This document shows positions 1-15,400 of a stretch of 64,000 nt of DNA, piece after piece; position 1 is the stretch's first letter, and every line of letters begins with the position of its first letter. A program made the translations under genes and the position numbers. The stretch is from positions 1,488,001 through 1,552,000 of the forward strand of contig OY987250.1 of NCBI GenBank assembly GCA_963920765.1. Reading direction: 5' to 3'. The notes under the pieces are model-generated. The model saw nothing but the letters and a program-made list of their open reading frames with translations. It was not told the DNA's origin and made no database searches. The DNA comes from Ulota crispa. Lineage: Eukaryota; Streptophyta; Bryopsida; Orthotrichales; Orthotrichaceae.

Positions 1-103
1 TGACAAAAAAAAATGTCCAAATCAACATGTCCACAGAAAACAAACAACACGAAAAAGCATGAGAGACTATGTAAAGAGCGGACAAGGCATACTTGTTTAT
101 ATA
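1..103. repeat. Tail of a Helitron-like element
   Basis: AAAGCATGAGAGACTATG and GCGGACAAGGCATACTTG resemble the end of 17841-18180. The start is outside the window. It lies in the intron before exon 1. Confidence 0.35.
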
Positions 104-167
104 AAAGTTCAAGGGAGTTGTATGTATTTCAAATTGATCCTTTTTTTTTGTCTGATTAATTTTCTAG

Positions 168-431
168 ATCACTGAATTTAAACCTTATCTACCTTTGGTT
201 CACGCACTACGAGAACAAGGCATGCGAGATCGTCACTGGAAGCAGATTTCTGCCAAACTAAATCTACCAATTTTGCCTTCTACTGAATTCACATTATCTA
301 GTGCAATAGACATGGGTTTGCTTAATCATATTGACAAAATTCAAGAAGTATCTGAATTAGCAGGAAAAGAATTTTCTATAGAAACGGCCTTACAAAAAAT
401 GCAAGAAGATTGGGTTCCTCTTGAATTACAA
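168..431 (+). CDS. DNAH1: Dynein exon (window exon 1), stem/linker
   Basis: Residues 1-88. The acceptor is TTTTCTAG just before 168. The donor is CAA|GTTAAG. Typical linker wording is visible ([25 protein letters not shown]). The stop codon met when reading past 431 is intronic. Confidence 0.88.
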
Positions 432-3400
432 GTTAAGATTATCATATTACTAAAATCACATTGACCTCTTTAATATCATATTTTGACCTTAGTAATACCA
501 CATTTCTAGTCTTTGCTATTATAATATAGATATAGTTTGAAGACTTATTGAAATTTTTATTTTGCATTCTATTTAATATACAAAAATTTTAATAAAATCC
601 TCTTATGGTGAATGTGCAACGTAGCAAGTGCCAACCATTAGTCTCCATTTAAATTGATAAATAAATAAATAAAACTCTATTCACATACGAAGGTAGCAAC
701 ACCCATAACCATCATAACCATCACCTTAAAATCTTGAAAAAATTTGTGGAAGTGAATAGATGTAATTACAAGGATGTACAACATGTGGACACAAAACCTT
801 AGTGTTGGTGTTAGTGCAGTTGGCTCTTTAAAAATTCACAACTTATTCTCATAGCATCCAAATAATATGTTTGAAAGTGCAAACTTATCGTTTTTTTCTT
901 GCTAATAGAATATTATAATTTGCTAGATGACAATGATCATCATGTTCAAAATTCTTAATTTGACAGTTATGGGTGTTGCTACCTTATGCTTAATAATAAT
1001 GCTCATTATAAGAAAAACATGTCGTAAATGACTGGTACACAACAATTGCAAAAATTCACAATAATTATTAGATGACTTAGTTATAATCATTATGGACATT
1101 TGTAATCCTTGTGAAATTAGTTATTGAAGACACGTTTTTCTTGTAGTGGCTAGATTTATTCCATATATTGATTTGCTTTGATGTAGTGATACACTATGCA
1201 ATACAAAGTAGTAACTTTTTTTTTCATTTCAAGTGTAATAGATACTATCATACAAGAACACAGGAACATTTATAATGAAAATTGAAGAATCCATCCTTCA
1301 ACAACTCGATGATCATGTTGTCTTGACACAATCAATGAGTTTTTCTCCCTTCAAAAAACCATTTGAAAATGCCATTGACAAATGGGAAACAACTCTAGTG
1401 CTAGTGTCCAACATCATTGAAGAATGGTTGAAGGTGCAAAGACAATGGATGTATTTAGAGCCTATTTTTAGTAGTGAAGACATAAAGACGCAATTACCAG
1501 TTGAAAGCAAGAGGTTTGATACAATAGACGCAATTTACAGGAGGGCCATGTCAACAGCATTCCTTGCACCACAAATTCTTGGAATATGTTCAAGTAAAAA
1601 ATTGCTAGAACAATTTCTTGAATCAAACAGGGTCCGTTTTCTATTGACCTTCCAAAAACATGAAGTAATAGTAAAAAACAATCCATAACACACAATTTTT
1701 GAATTACCTCATAAGAAAAAAGATGTTCTAAATGACTATTTCACAAAATTATAAATGTTTACGATGATTGTAATCAAGTCATCTAATAGTCATCGTAAAC
1801 AAGTTGTTTATGCACCTTTTTTTGTAGTATTATACCATATAGTTAATTTTATACAAAGGGTTTATTTTTCCTTTTTCTTCACTAACCATTCATATTAACC
1901 TTTTTCTTTCACTAAAAAATTTAATCTATAAGTAAATTGCTATAAATTAATTTTACACCTTGAATTTTTTGTTTTGTTTTTTCTGTTTATAGCTTCTTGA
2001 TTTGATTCAAAAAGGACTATCAGATTATTTGGAAACCAAACGCTTGGCATTTAGTCGTTTTTTCTTCCTTTCCAATGATGAATTACTCCAAATCTTATCA
2101 CAAGCAAAAAACCCATTGGCTGTGCAACCTCATCTACGAAAATGTTTTGAAGCTATTGATAGATTAGATTTCATGGAAGATTTAACAATTACGGCCATGA
2201 ATTCTGGTGAAGGAGAGAAGGTAAGTGTTTGTCATTGTGTCTTTGAAAAGATTTGAACCTTTTACTATGCAAAATAAAATAAATAAATAAATAATATTTT
2301 TTCAATGGGCTGTAATACAAGTATACAACATGTACAAGACAAAATACGTAATATTTTTCACTACAAGAAAAATATGTTCTAAATGATTATTCCACTATGA
2401 TTAAAGGTTGTTCACAATGATTATAATTGAGTTATCTAAAAATCATAATGAACATTTATTATTGTTGTGAACTAGTTGTTTATGCACATTTTCTTTTAGT
2501 ATTTTGATATGATTATAATCCACAACATACTAAACCACTTATGAATTATCCATCTAACCATGAACTTCCTATGTTCCTAAACATCTAAAGATCTTCCCAT
2601 GTTTGAATGTATTTCTCAACATTTTGCAAGTATGTTATGAGGTTTTGCAAACCAATGAAGTTTCTTGTTTTGATTATTACTTGTAGACTTTGAATTGTTC
2701 ATATGTGGTTAAATATTGATTAAATCAAACATTTGCCAATGCATTATTTAATTTTGCTTTTTCTTTTGTAGTGATATGTGTAGTTCTTCAACCTATTCAA
2801 TCTTTTGCGTTGCAGATTCCATTTCCAACAACAATGCAACCTCTTGGAAATGTAGAAAACTGGTTGAGTGAAGTTGAAATAAAAATGAGGCAAAGTATAC
2901 ATTGGCAGGTAAATTAATCAATAATCAAAATTTTCATTTCAATCTTTTGAACCATAAATATCAAAATCTTTATTGAAATCTTTTGAATTTTAATGTTTTT
3001 GTGCATTAGTGCAAACATGCATTGCTGGGTTATAAAACCACACCAAGGACACTATGGGTCCAAGAATGGCCAGGACAAATAGTTCTTGCTGGGAGCTCTT
3101 CATATTGGACTGAAGGTTGTGAACGTGGTATCAACACAAATACAATGCAAGAGTTTTTTGATAATGTGCAGGTTGGTATTTTTTTATGTCTAATTGTAAA
3201 AGTTTATTCTTTTCCAAATTGTATTTTTGCAGTGAAAGAGTAGATTCAAAAGATTTAATATTTTTTTGTTTAATATTAGATACATTTTGATGGAGATTAG
3301 ATTTAAAACCTTCAAGTTGTTCAGCTTTTACCTTAGGCTTTTACTAGTAGAAAATAGGGTCATAATCAAATAGTTCTAACCAACACAATATGCCCTAATC

Positions 3401-6400
3401 AACACAACCTTGCTCAAAATGCTCAAATCAGGGTGTCTTAACCAACATGATAGTGATGATTTGGGTTCAGGCTTCTTATATTGCTTGTTTTGTGTGGTTT
3501 GGCAAAGTACTGCTATAGATACTATATGTATTAATATGTTTTAACTCATAAGTTGTTATGTAGTTATTAAATGCTTCTAATGTTTTCAAGTAGTGTGTTT
3601 TTAAATACATCTAAATAATACTCATGATTCAATTATTAAAAAGAAAATCATCTATATGTAATTCTTACAATGATCTTTAAATATTTGAACTTGCATAGGT
3701 TGCTCAATTGTTAGATTTAACAGACCTTGTTCGCAAGCCTCTCTCAATTTTATCTCGCTTGACATTAGGAGCATTAATTGTGATAGATGTTCATGCACGT
3801 GATGTTGTGCAACAACTTATTGATGTCAAGGTGCACAAATTACTAAAAAAAATCAAGAATCTAAAAGGTTTACTATTTCTTGCTTTTGAAAAAGATTCTA
3901 TAAAATATAGTTTTTTTCAGTTTTAAAATGTCATTTAATTTTAGTCAAATTTGATGGACACCCCTCAACTCCTCAAGTTTGCAACACTTGTACAAATGTC
4001 CTTTGTCTTTTAAAAATTGCACAAATATCATCAAACCATAATTTTTAGGCCTCAATTCTGTTGTGCACGCCACTTCCTTCTCCCTTTGTGGGCACGCTCC
4101 TTCTTTCCCATTTTGTTACACTTTGTGCTGCAACGGTCTCCCTCATAACATGGTGATAAACTCTTGCATCAATAAAAAAGGGTTGGCCAACTTGGAAAGC
4201 AGTATCCATAGGGGAAGCATGAGAATTTGTTGTGCTTGAGTGGGGTGTGTCATGACCAGTATTGAAGCAAGAAATGCAACAATACAAGAAAAAAGTAACG
4301 TGCACAATAAAATAAATGCGTGAAAATTATGATCCAAGGGTATTTGTGCAATTTTAAAAAACTTGTACAAATTTTGCAAACTTCAGGAGTATCCATCATC
4401 AAATTTCCCCTTTAGTTTTAAAATATTTTTGGTAAAAACACAAAGTTTTTCACATAATTGTATCCTTTTATCAATAGACAAGAGCAGTCACAGATTTTGA
4501 ATGGGTAAGCCAATTGCGGTACTATTGGGAGAATGATGGCCTTTGGGTAAAGATGGTCCAAGCGTCTCTTTCATACGGTTATGAGTACCTCGGTAATACG
4601 CCTCGTCTTGTGATCACTCCTCTCACCGATCGATGTTACATGACGCTTATGGGTGCTCTTCATCTCAACCTTGGTGGAGCTCCTGCTGGACCCGCGGGTA
4701 CCGGTAAGACCGAGACAACCAAAGACTTAGCCAAAGCTATGGCCAAACAATGTGTGGTATTCAACTGTTCCGATGGTTTGGATTACCTTGCCATGGGCAA
4801 GTTTTTCAAAGGACTTGCAAGTAGTGGAGCTTGGGCATGTTTTGATGAGTTTAATCGAATTGATCTTGAAGTTTTATCTGTTATTGCACAACAAATTCTT
4901 ACTATACAACTTGCTATTCAACAAAAATTGAAACGTTTCATTTTTGAAGATACTGAAATCTCATTAGATCCTTCGTGTTCGGTTTATATTACTATGAATC
5001 CTGGGTTTGTTTAACAATGCCTTATATGTATATATACACAATTTATTTAAACAAGAAATTGTGTTTTATATTTCAGTTTCTACTTAGAGGCAGTTTGCAC
5101 TACCGGTACGTCCGGCTATTGAGGGCAAAAACAAGTATTAAAGAAGATCATGAATTTTTAGAGAATTGATATGTGCACACCGGGGTTGATATTTGCACAT
5201 CACCTTGGAAGCAAATTATAGATTTCTATCATTACAAAGCTGAATTTGAGAAATTTGAATTCAGATTTGGACTTAGAAGCCATGATTTAGTCTAAAACCA
5301 TAAAAAAAATTGTAATTCAACAATACCCAATGAAAAAGTTTAGCTAGGAGAAAAAGTATTACTTTTGCTTTTGTTTGTAAAAAAAGAAAAGCTTTTTTAT
5401 TGGGTGTTCTTTAGTTGCAACCTTTTATATGATTTTAGACTAAATCATGGTCTCCAAATCCAAATCTGAATTCTAAATTTTAAAATTCAACTTTTTGATG
5501 GTAGAAATCTATAATTTACCTCCCAAGGGGTGTGCAAATATCAACCCCCGGTGTGCACATATCAACTCCCATTTTTTATATAGATAAATTAGTGGGACTT
5601 GGGTTGAAAGTTGGGTATAGTAAAATGGTCAATCCAAATCTTGAGTGAAGTTCAACCTCTTTGACGCTAAAACTTTAAAAAAAAGTGATGTTGTGTAAGT
5701 AATATGCAGTGAATTGAGACACGGAACTTGGGACGTGGGACTTAGTGTGAGCCGCCCCCTTAATTCCTTAAGAATGTTGCTATTTTATATATGCTCTCCC
5801 ATGTTGTGTATGGATGGGACACTTGAATAGCACATGAATCTCACTAGAGTTGTAAATTTCAAATCAGTTTATAGACATACTACAAGTCAACTAGGATTTT
5901 TTGAGAAATTTTTGACATTTGTCATAATATCATTTCTTCAAGTATCAAATGATCCTTATATGAATACAACCAACAGTTTTAGTAGGCAACATCCTTAAGG
6001 ATTAATATCATATATTTGTATTATAGTGTACTATAATGAACAATTTTTTTGGTGTGTTTTTTTGATAGGTATGCAGGTCGGTCAGAGCTTCCAGATAATT
6101 TAAAAGCCTTGTTTAGACCTTGCGCTATGATGGTTCCAGACTACGCTCTAATTGGCGAAATTAGTTTATTTTCTTTTGGTTTCCGCAAAGCACGGCCATT
6201 AGCAGCTAAAATGGTTACAACTTTTAAATTGTGTTCAGAACAATTATCCTCCCAGGTGAAGAGTTTTTCTTTTTTCTTTTTTTCTTTTTAATGAATATTG
6301 GAGCCACTTTACTCAAGAGTTGAGGTCGTTTTGGTGTCTTTGCAAGTCCTAGTTTGACCTCTCATTTGTTAATTTTTTGAAATTAATTTGAAGGATGTTA

Positions 6401-9400
6401 CAATAGGAGTCGAGGCTATTTTTTGTGTTTCAAAAAGCAAGATCTAATTTGGTCTCAAGGTTAGGAATTGCATTGGCCAAAAAGGAAGGTCCATAAATCC
6501 AAGCCCATTTATCAAAGTTCATTTTAACATAATTTCTTGAGTAGAATTTGATTCTTTTTAAATTATCAACATTGTAGGATGGACAACAAATTTCAACAAC
6601 TCTATGTGGTCTTTTTCTTTCTTTAAAAATCAATAATAATAATCAAGGCTTATGCCAATAAAACTCAAATTTTCTAGCTTCAATAATCAAGGCCTTAGAC
6701 ACAAGAGAATAGGCTCCCATTTTATTCTTATTATAATGAGTTTGGAGTTTTTTTTTGAAGCCATTTGAGCTAAAAATCACGTATCATTTGGTTCCACATT
6801 TATATGGCCTTGGCTCATAACACAAAACAGTCCTCAATTATAATCATGGTTTTCACCGTAGACACTGTTTTTCAACTTGATGTTGGACTTAACAGCCGAC
6901 ATTGACCATTCTTTTAAACAGGGTGTCAAGTCGAGGCCTCAAACCCCAACCCAAAACCCCCTAATCACAAACCCATACTTGCCTAGGCAAAATCCTTCAC
7001 CATTTAAGGAATTTATGCGCCTAAAATAACGACAACTAGATAAATGAGCTGCATCCGAACTCTTAAACTTTTTCTGCATACTTTTCTGTTTTTATGTTTT
7101 TGTTTGGTTTTTTAATTGTTGTCTCTACTAAATAGTGAAAATTTTACTTGACATCTTTGATGTTGAGTTTTGACTTATTTGTTGTGCACGTCAAGGTAGC
7201 CCTAGTTACAATCGTCCAATTAACTAAATTGTAAAAACAATTTAATGCGTTTCTCTTAGATTTAGTTCAAAAATGTGAAAAAAATCATATTTTTTTATTG
7301 ATAGGATCATTATGATTATGGCATGAGAGCCGTAAAAAGTGTGATTACAGCAGCTGGAAATTTAAAACGTGCATATCCAGATGAAAATGAAGATGTTTTG
7401 TTACTTCGGGGACTTCGAGATATTAATGTTCCCAAATTCCTGAGCCAAGATTTGCCACTTTTTGCTGGAATTATTACTGATTTATTTCCAGGAGTAGTGC
7501 CTCCTGCCATTGTTTATGATGATCTTCTAAATGCCATATCAATAGTTTGCCTAAATGTTTTTATTCAACCCGTCTCAACTTTTGTTGAAAAGGTTAGTTT
7601 TGATGATAAGATTAGAATTATACTATGCAACATGTGATCCTACATTATGTAATATATAAAGGAAATTGCCAAAGCAACATTGTCATGTTGTTAGCACAAT
7701 GCTCTTGAGGTGCGCATGTGACTTTTATGAATGTTGCCATCAAAGTGTGCATATGGATGTTCACCTTTATAATAAAAATACTACTAAAGCTAAACAAACG
7801 GTAGAAGACCAAAAACACATCATTTGGGTAAATTGTGTCAAATCAAAATTTGAGGGAAAATTAAACATGTAATACAATGGGGCTTGTTTGGTGTTAATTT
7901 TCAAAAGTAAATACGTTTCCATCATGATTTGGGGCACCTTTCTTGACAATAAGACCTTGCCCTAGATCTTATGCCACTTGAACAACATACAACATACAAC
8001 ACTAGACTTAAAGTGTTGCATTAACAATATGGGGGTGTTGCTTTAACAATTCCTTATAAGTTGTTTATCTTGTGTAACCATACAACCATTTGTGAATTAT
8101 GTAAAATTAATTTTTTAGAATCTATTGAAATACACAATATTCATCAATGTTGACTTAAACTTTTGAGTTGTCTTATTTTTTTGAACTTATATTCATTTCT
8201 TAAAAAAAAACAATTCAAAGAGATTAAAGTGTTCTCAATAGAATAAATTAGACTCGGTTTGAACAAAAACAGTTCTTCCAATTTAAAGATATTTGTAATA
8301 AAAATAGGGAATTGCTAAAGTCACACCCAAAATTGCTAACGCCACACCCTTGTGAGCATGTAATTTGAAAATTTAACGCTACTTTTTTACTCAAGTGGTC
8401 TGTCATTCATTTGGCCACATCATTACCACCTCTTGGAAAGAAAGATGAACAAACACAATTTTTTGTTTGAACTTTTATTGCATCATTGCTATTTTTTAAT
8501 GTATTTTTGCTTCAAATAATTCCAAAGTCCTATATTTTTAATTTCAAATTCAAGCTCCTCCAATTTTTGAATAAAGCCATAGAATGATAGAGGCTAAACA
8601 AACCTTTTGATCCAAATATTAAAGAAACAACAATAAATTCTCACATTTCATGGTCAAAGCACATCTTGGGGTGTGGCATTAGCAATTTTGGGTGTGGCTT
8701 TAGCAATTCCCTAATAATATTACATAATTTTTTTTCATGTCAATCACCTTAATCTTAGATACTTCATTTTTTGCTTTGTAAATAGTTACATGCTTATGTT
8801 TCTTCCAAAAAAGAAGGAGATCATATGCCTTAAAATGCTTGCATCTTTGCCTTTAACCCCTAAAGTACCAAAGAGCTCAATATGGCCAAAGGGGGTGCTT
8901 GGAGGTGTAAAAGTATACAAAAGAGACATTTTTAGCTCAATTTTTGGTTTGCCACTCAAGTCCAAATGGAGTTGCTAGTTCAATAAAAATTTCTGATCAA
9001 CTTGTTGTTCCTTGATGTGCCTCCTTTGCTCTAGATTCTACATGGAATGTGGAAAATATTTTATTTTTTTCAACAATGAGGAGAAGAATGTCTTTGGGCA
9101 AACAAAGGGAGCGGCTTAGAGAGCAGATGGGATGGGTGCTCTCATGTCTTGTATTGTACAAGGGAGAAATTTGGTGATGTGTCACTTTTTTTTCTTGATT
9201 TGGGCAAGATTTTTATAGCTCTAAAGTAAGGAGCTGGTGGAACCTAGCTACTTTGAGTGACCATATCTTTTGGAGTTTTTATTTATTTGTGTTTTTTTTT
9301 CCATCAAGTATGGCAAGACACAATCTCATGGGAATAGCCATTAGGTAAATCTTTTTTTTGAGAAAATATCACAAGATAGTCCAAAATCCATATTTTGAAT

Positions 9401-12400
9401 TGTTGCCCAAATTAGAAAACATGAGATTCTCAACGGTGAGGATATTGCATATTTACTTGAATTTGAAATCAAATCGATTTGAAACATTTGATTTATAATT
9501 GGGTATAAAATGACCCGTTTGAATTATGTGATTACTTGTTCAACTTTCCAAAAACTAAGAAAATGTGTTGAAAATTTCATGTTAAAGTTATGTTGAATTT
9601 TCTTAGCAAGACGCTTAGGGGTTAATTTGAATGTATATGTTCTTATGCAAACACGAAACCATTAATTTTTACCAAATAGTTAAATTATCTAAATGAAAAT
9701 ATTTGTACAATAATTGTTTCTCATTTTTTCAATTCAAAATTTTCTTTTAATAAATATCTTTGCCTTATCCAAAAAGGTCAAATCAAACAATTTCCAAGAG
9801 TGTTTCTATTTTACGTAATAGTTTGGAATACCAAATCAAAATTTATACACAAGAAGTTTAAAAATTAGTTAATGCAGGGTTGAATAATATGTATTTGGGA
9901 TATGTAATTACATTTTTGGTTTGTTTGAGTAAAAAATTGTGACTTTAACCCGTAAGCGTGCTCGTCTGGTCGCTGCCCATTTTTTGCGTGCTGCCCATGA
10001 TGAAAAAAATAACTTTAAAAAAAATTTAAAAAAACTAAAAATCAAGTCTACTTTCCAACCCAACTTGAATCATGTCAATTCAAGTTAAACTCCATCAAGG
10101 AGAATTTTTCAAAGACAAACACTTCAATTTTTGCTAGTGTTATAAAATTTACTATTTTGGGAAATTTATGATGTTCTCTCTTTTGAAAAATTGCATTTCT
10201 GAAGTTTACAATAGAATGTTTTTTTTTAACCAATTGTGCCAAATTTGAAATCTATGAATAAAATTTGTAATTTTGGTGAATATTAAGTAGTAAATGCTTC
10301 TAAATTCATTAAATAAAAATCCAAAACTTTTTTTGAATGTTTGACTATATGAATAATTACTAAACATCATGATTTTGGTTTTCTATTTTGAAGTAAACTT
10401 CATCAAAGTTACATAAGTATCATTTTATAATGCATCCATGTTTTGCCCATACCCCTTGGGCGTTTAGGGGTTAAGTTATAAGGGGGTATTTATTTTTCAT
10501 GTGGCAGATTATTCAATTATATGAGACAACCTTAGTACGCCATGGACTCATGCTTGTGGGTCCAACAGGGGGTGGTAAAACTTGTAATTTTAGAGCTTTG
10601 GCTGGAGCTATGTCTCTCTTGAATGCTGAAGGCTCAGAAAAATATGAAAGAGTTAGTATTTTAAACATAAACTTTGCACTATTTTCTATACTTATAAAAA
10701 ATATAGAATGATTTTTATAGAATTCTTATATTTGAATGAAAGTAATTTTGCCTTCTAAAGATGCCTACAAATTAAGAAAACATATGGCCTTTAAGAACTT
10801 GTTGGATGATTTAAGCTCCATTTCTTTTTAAGACAATCACAAAAAAAAATTCAAGGACTTGTTGGTTTTAGTTAATATTTGATGTTTAAATTTCAATGTC
10901 TTACCCAACGTGCAGATAATTGGTATGAAATTTCAAAACGTTCTATGATTAATTTTTTAAAATAAAATAAAATAGACATATGATCTTTAATCAAGTAACT
11001 CCAAATGATTTAATGAATCTTTGAATCAAAATGTATAAATATTTATACAATGTGTTTTTATAAAATTTAGGATCTAATGCCTTAGGTAGAACTTTACTAT
11101 ATAACATCACAAAAATTGAAGTTTTGAAAACTAGAACCTTGATTTAATTATTGAAATTTTTACTATTAGTAACATACCAATTCTGTTAATAATTGATATT
11201 TTATAGAGATATTTTAGGAACGTTGATACAATGGAGTGTTAAATATCTCTTCATTCTAAATTCGTGATAAAGAATGTATTAGGAACGTTGTAAATTTCAA
11301 ATATCATTTTGATCTTCCTTTAAAGCATTGTAGAATAACTTTTTGTTCTTTGATTTATCACTTTGATATTACAAACGAGATGGTATGATATGGCGGTTTG
11401 GTAGTAAATATTTGACATCATTACTTTTTTTTGGAACCAATTTTTTTTGGAAACCAAAATAACCATTTCACCAAAGTATGATTTTATTTCGGATTTTCTT
11501 TCGATTCAAATATTAGATTCAAAAATCTGCAAATATCATTGTATCAATCCTTTATTGAAAATATCACAATGTGTTTTGAGAGTTTATATCTTTTTTTTCA
11601 TACAATATTAACTTAAGCCAATTTGGGTTTATTAAAAATACTTTTACATGCTTGAAATGGGGTTTTTGATAGGTTCGTATTGCTTGCTTGAATCCAAAAT
11701 CTATATCAATGGGACAACTATATGGAGACTTTGATGAAAACACCCATGAGTGGACGGATGGAGTGCTTGCTTGCTACATGAGGGAATTGGTGGAAGATAC
11801 ATCCTCGGCCAAAAAATGGTTAATGTTTGATGGACCGGTGGATGCTATTTGGATTGAAAATATGGTAAAACACCATTTTTTTTTAATACAAACAAAGTAG
11901 CTAAATCTGTTTGAGGTCATTCATAAATTAAAAAATCACAAACGGCTTTTATAAAAAACCATAATTGCATTTTCATGTTTAACCCTTGAACGACCACAGG
12001 GCGTAGTATATACGTTGACATATAATTGTCATTTTCTATCAGTAAGAAATTTTAATTTGGGATCTCAAGTAGCACACTAGAGCTGCATTGATCTATTTTC
12101 CAATTTCTTTGTTGGTCTTAAATGTAGTAAAGGTGTAGATCCATTTCAAATACAAGAAAGATACCATTTATTGTACTAGTCGCAAAGGGCCTCTTAGTCG
12201 TTTAACCCCTAAATGTCTAAGCGTGCCGCTCCAACCAACACAATATGGGGTATTTTTCTTGTATTTGGAATGGATTCACACCTCTAATACATTTAAGACC
12301 AACAAAGAAGTTGGAGAATAGATCAATGCGGTTCTAGTGCGCTACTTGAGATTCCAAATTAAAATTTCTTACTGGTAACAATGACAATTATACGTCACCG

Positions 12401-15400
12401 CATATACTATGCCCTATGGACGTTTAAGGGTTAAGAGTTAAAGTTGTTACTATATAAAAAAGTGTTACACTGGATTTATTTTTTATAGAAAGTAAAATAA
12501 TTATGTTATTACACATTTGCACAAAACACTACAAAAAAATGTGTTGTAAATGATTGGTTCACAATGTTTGCAAATGTTTACAATGTTTATAAACATTGAA
12601 AAATGTCCAAATTGACAAAAATATGTCCATATCAACATGGCTGAATATATAGAAATTGAATATATAGAAATTATCCAATTTGACAGTCTTTTTGTCATTT
12701 TGGACACATTTAATCAATTCAGACATGTCGATTAGGACACAATCTCTAATAGCGCTATTAAATAGATGACTCAATGATAATCATTGTGAACAATTTGCAA
12801 TCATTATGGACTAGTCATTTAGAACAAGTATTTCTTGGTGCTTAAGTTTTCTATGGTAAAGGAAAGTTAGTTTTGCAACTTCTATTTATACAATTAATCT
12901 TGTTGTTATGATACTACAAATATTAAAACAAATTGAATGTTTTCAAATATAGAACACGGTTTTGGATGACAACAAAAAGCTTTGTTTAGTAAGTGGAGAA
13001 ATCATCCAAATGTCAAATACCATGACTATGATGTTTGAAGTCGAAGATTTAGCTGTTGCATCACCAGCTACTGTAAGTAGGTGTGGCATGATTTACATGG
13101 AACCTAATGCACGTGGATATGAACCCCTTTTGGATTCATACATACAAAAACTCACAAAAGATTTGAAATCAGTGGGAGAGAAGACAATTAGAGACTTATT
13201 TTTATCAGTCTGTGATCCATCAGTCAAACATGTGATGAGGCAATTGAAACAAACCGTAGCTTCAACGGAAGATAACTTGGTTTTGAGTACTTTCAATATC
13301 ATGGATTCTTTAATTGTTAGTTTTATTAAAGCTGATGGGAGTGACATCAGTAGTGAAGACAAAATGCGTGCTAAACAAGTAATGCCAAAGAAGATAATAT
13401 ATGTTTAAAATTTTATTGTATTTTTGGTTCCTATAACACTAAAAGGAAAACGTGCTCTAAAAGATTAGTTCACAACAAGTGCAAAATGTTCAAAATAACT
13501 ATGCACTCAATTGTAGGTGTTGTGGGATATTTGCAATTCTTGTGGACTAGTTGTTTAAAAGATGTTATTTCTTTTAATGCAAGTTGATTCTTTTGTCTAT
13601 TTTTTATATCAAAATCACTTTGTTTATGAATATATTGCACATTACAAATACTAAAAAGAAATTCAGATAATGAAAATATTCAACAAATACGTGTATTTGA
13701 ATTAGATAAATTTTAAACATATATCGTCATACTTATTTATTTATGTACTATAATTTATTATTTCCACAAAAACATTGGATCCTAATGCAATGTGAATAAT
13801 GTTTACATACAGTTAAAATGATACATCTTGTTGCCTAAACCAAGTTATAGTTTTACACATTGCAACATTGCTTTTTCAATTGATACTATTTGATGTTTTA
13901 TCTCTAAATATTTACCCCTTAAGTATGTTGTTGTTTAGTATTCACTCTCCCGTGTTGTATATGAATGGGGCACTTGGATAGCCATATGAATTCCATTGGA
14001 GTTGTAAATTTCAAGCCAAGTCACAAACATACTATTGGTCAACTAGGAATTGGGGGGTTTTTGGTATTTGCCATATGACCATTCTTTAGATACTAAATGG
14101 TCCTTGTAAATTAGAAGAAAAATGTGTCCTAAATGACTAATTCACAATGACTGCAAATGTCCTAAATAATTGTAATTGAATCATTGTATAATTGTAAAAT
14201 ATTTGTAATCATTGTGAACTAGTTGTTTAGGACACATTTTTCTTCTAGGGGTATGAATACAAACCAACACTTTTTGTAGGCAACATCCTTGAGGGGCTAA
14301 ACAAACATCTATTTTATTATTTGGAATTTGAACTCATTGTCTTCAATTTTCTTTTCAAGGAACTTTTCAACAGGTTATTGAGCCTCTCTTTATATTTTCA
14401 GTTGTATGGAGTGTAGGAGCAAGTTGTGACAACAATGGTCGAATTAAATTTGACACTTACTTAAGAAATTTAATATCAAATGTTCCTTTGAAGTCACCCC
14501 CTCCTAGTGACTGCAGTTTGTTTGGTGCATGCTTTAATCCTCAGTATTGTCAATGGGAACAATGGTTTGAAACCATTCCAACATACAATTGTGATCCAAA
14601 CCAACCATTTGCAGAGTTGATTGTTCCAACAGTGGATTCTATTGGATACAAGTACATTGTCCATCACTTGATTATGATTTATAGGCACATTTTGTGTGTC
14701 GGTGAAACGGGAACAGGTAAAACTCTAGTAGTTCGAGACAAAATGCTCAAATTTCTAGACCAACAATTTATTCCCATGTTTATTAATTTCTCTGCAAGGA
14801 CCGGTGCAAATCAAACACAAGTAAGCGTTAATTTTACATAGTTTACTTTAAATTTAAAAAAAAATACTCATCAAATGTCCATTCCACATATAATCTAACT
14901 TAATAATATTAACTTGGATTTCATTAATTTAACACTAAAAAAAATTAAGCAACTTTAACAAAAATTTAGAGTCTTGTACAAGTCATTCGATAAAACACAA
15001 TCTATCTATATTATAAAGCGTGGGTTGTCACCCAATATTCAAATATTTTTATCAGCACTAAAAGTTTAAAATTCTCTATCAACACCAGAAGTTCCAAATT
15101 CTTTAATATAAACCATTGGGTGTCAAGCACCAGATGTACGTTTGTCATCCAAATTTCAAAACTCAAATAGAGAGGAGGGAGAGGAAAAGGAAAAGGCCAG
15201 GAAATGGAGGGAAAAAAGTCACTTGAAAAGTCATTGAGAATTAAGAGATAGACAATGCAAAGCACATACAAGACATATTTATATAAATATGATTAGGAGA
15301 ACATAATTTTTTGACAAAAAAACATAGCTACTTATGTGATAATTTTTGAAATGAGTTGTTATTTTTTTGGTTGTTTTGTCGTAGGATTTGATTGATTCCA

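Larger units (their letters stand above)
432..1241 (+). other. Intron 1 with two MITE-like repeats
   Basis: No coding sequence. It holds an element with perfect 19-bp terminal inverted repeats and a second, weaker CACTA-like element (both listed separately). The rest is AT-rich. Confidence 0.7.
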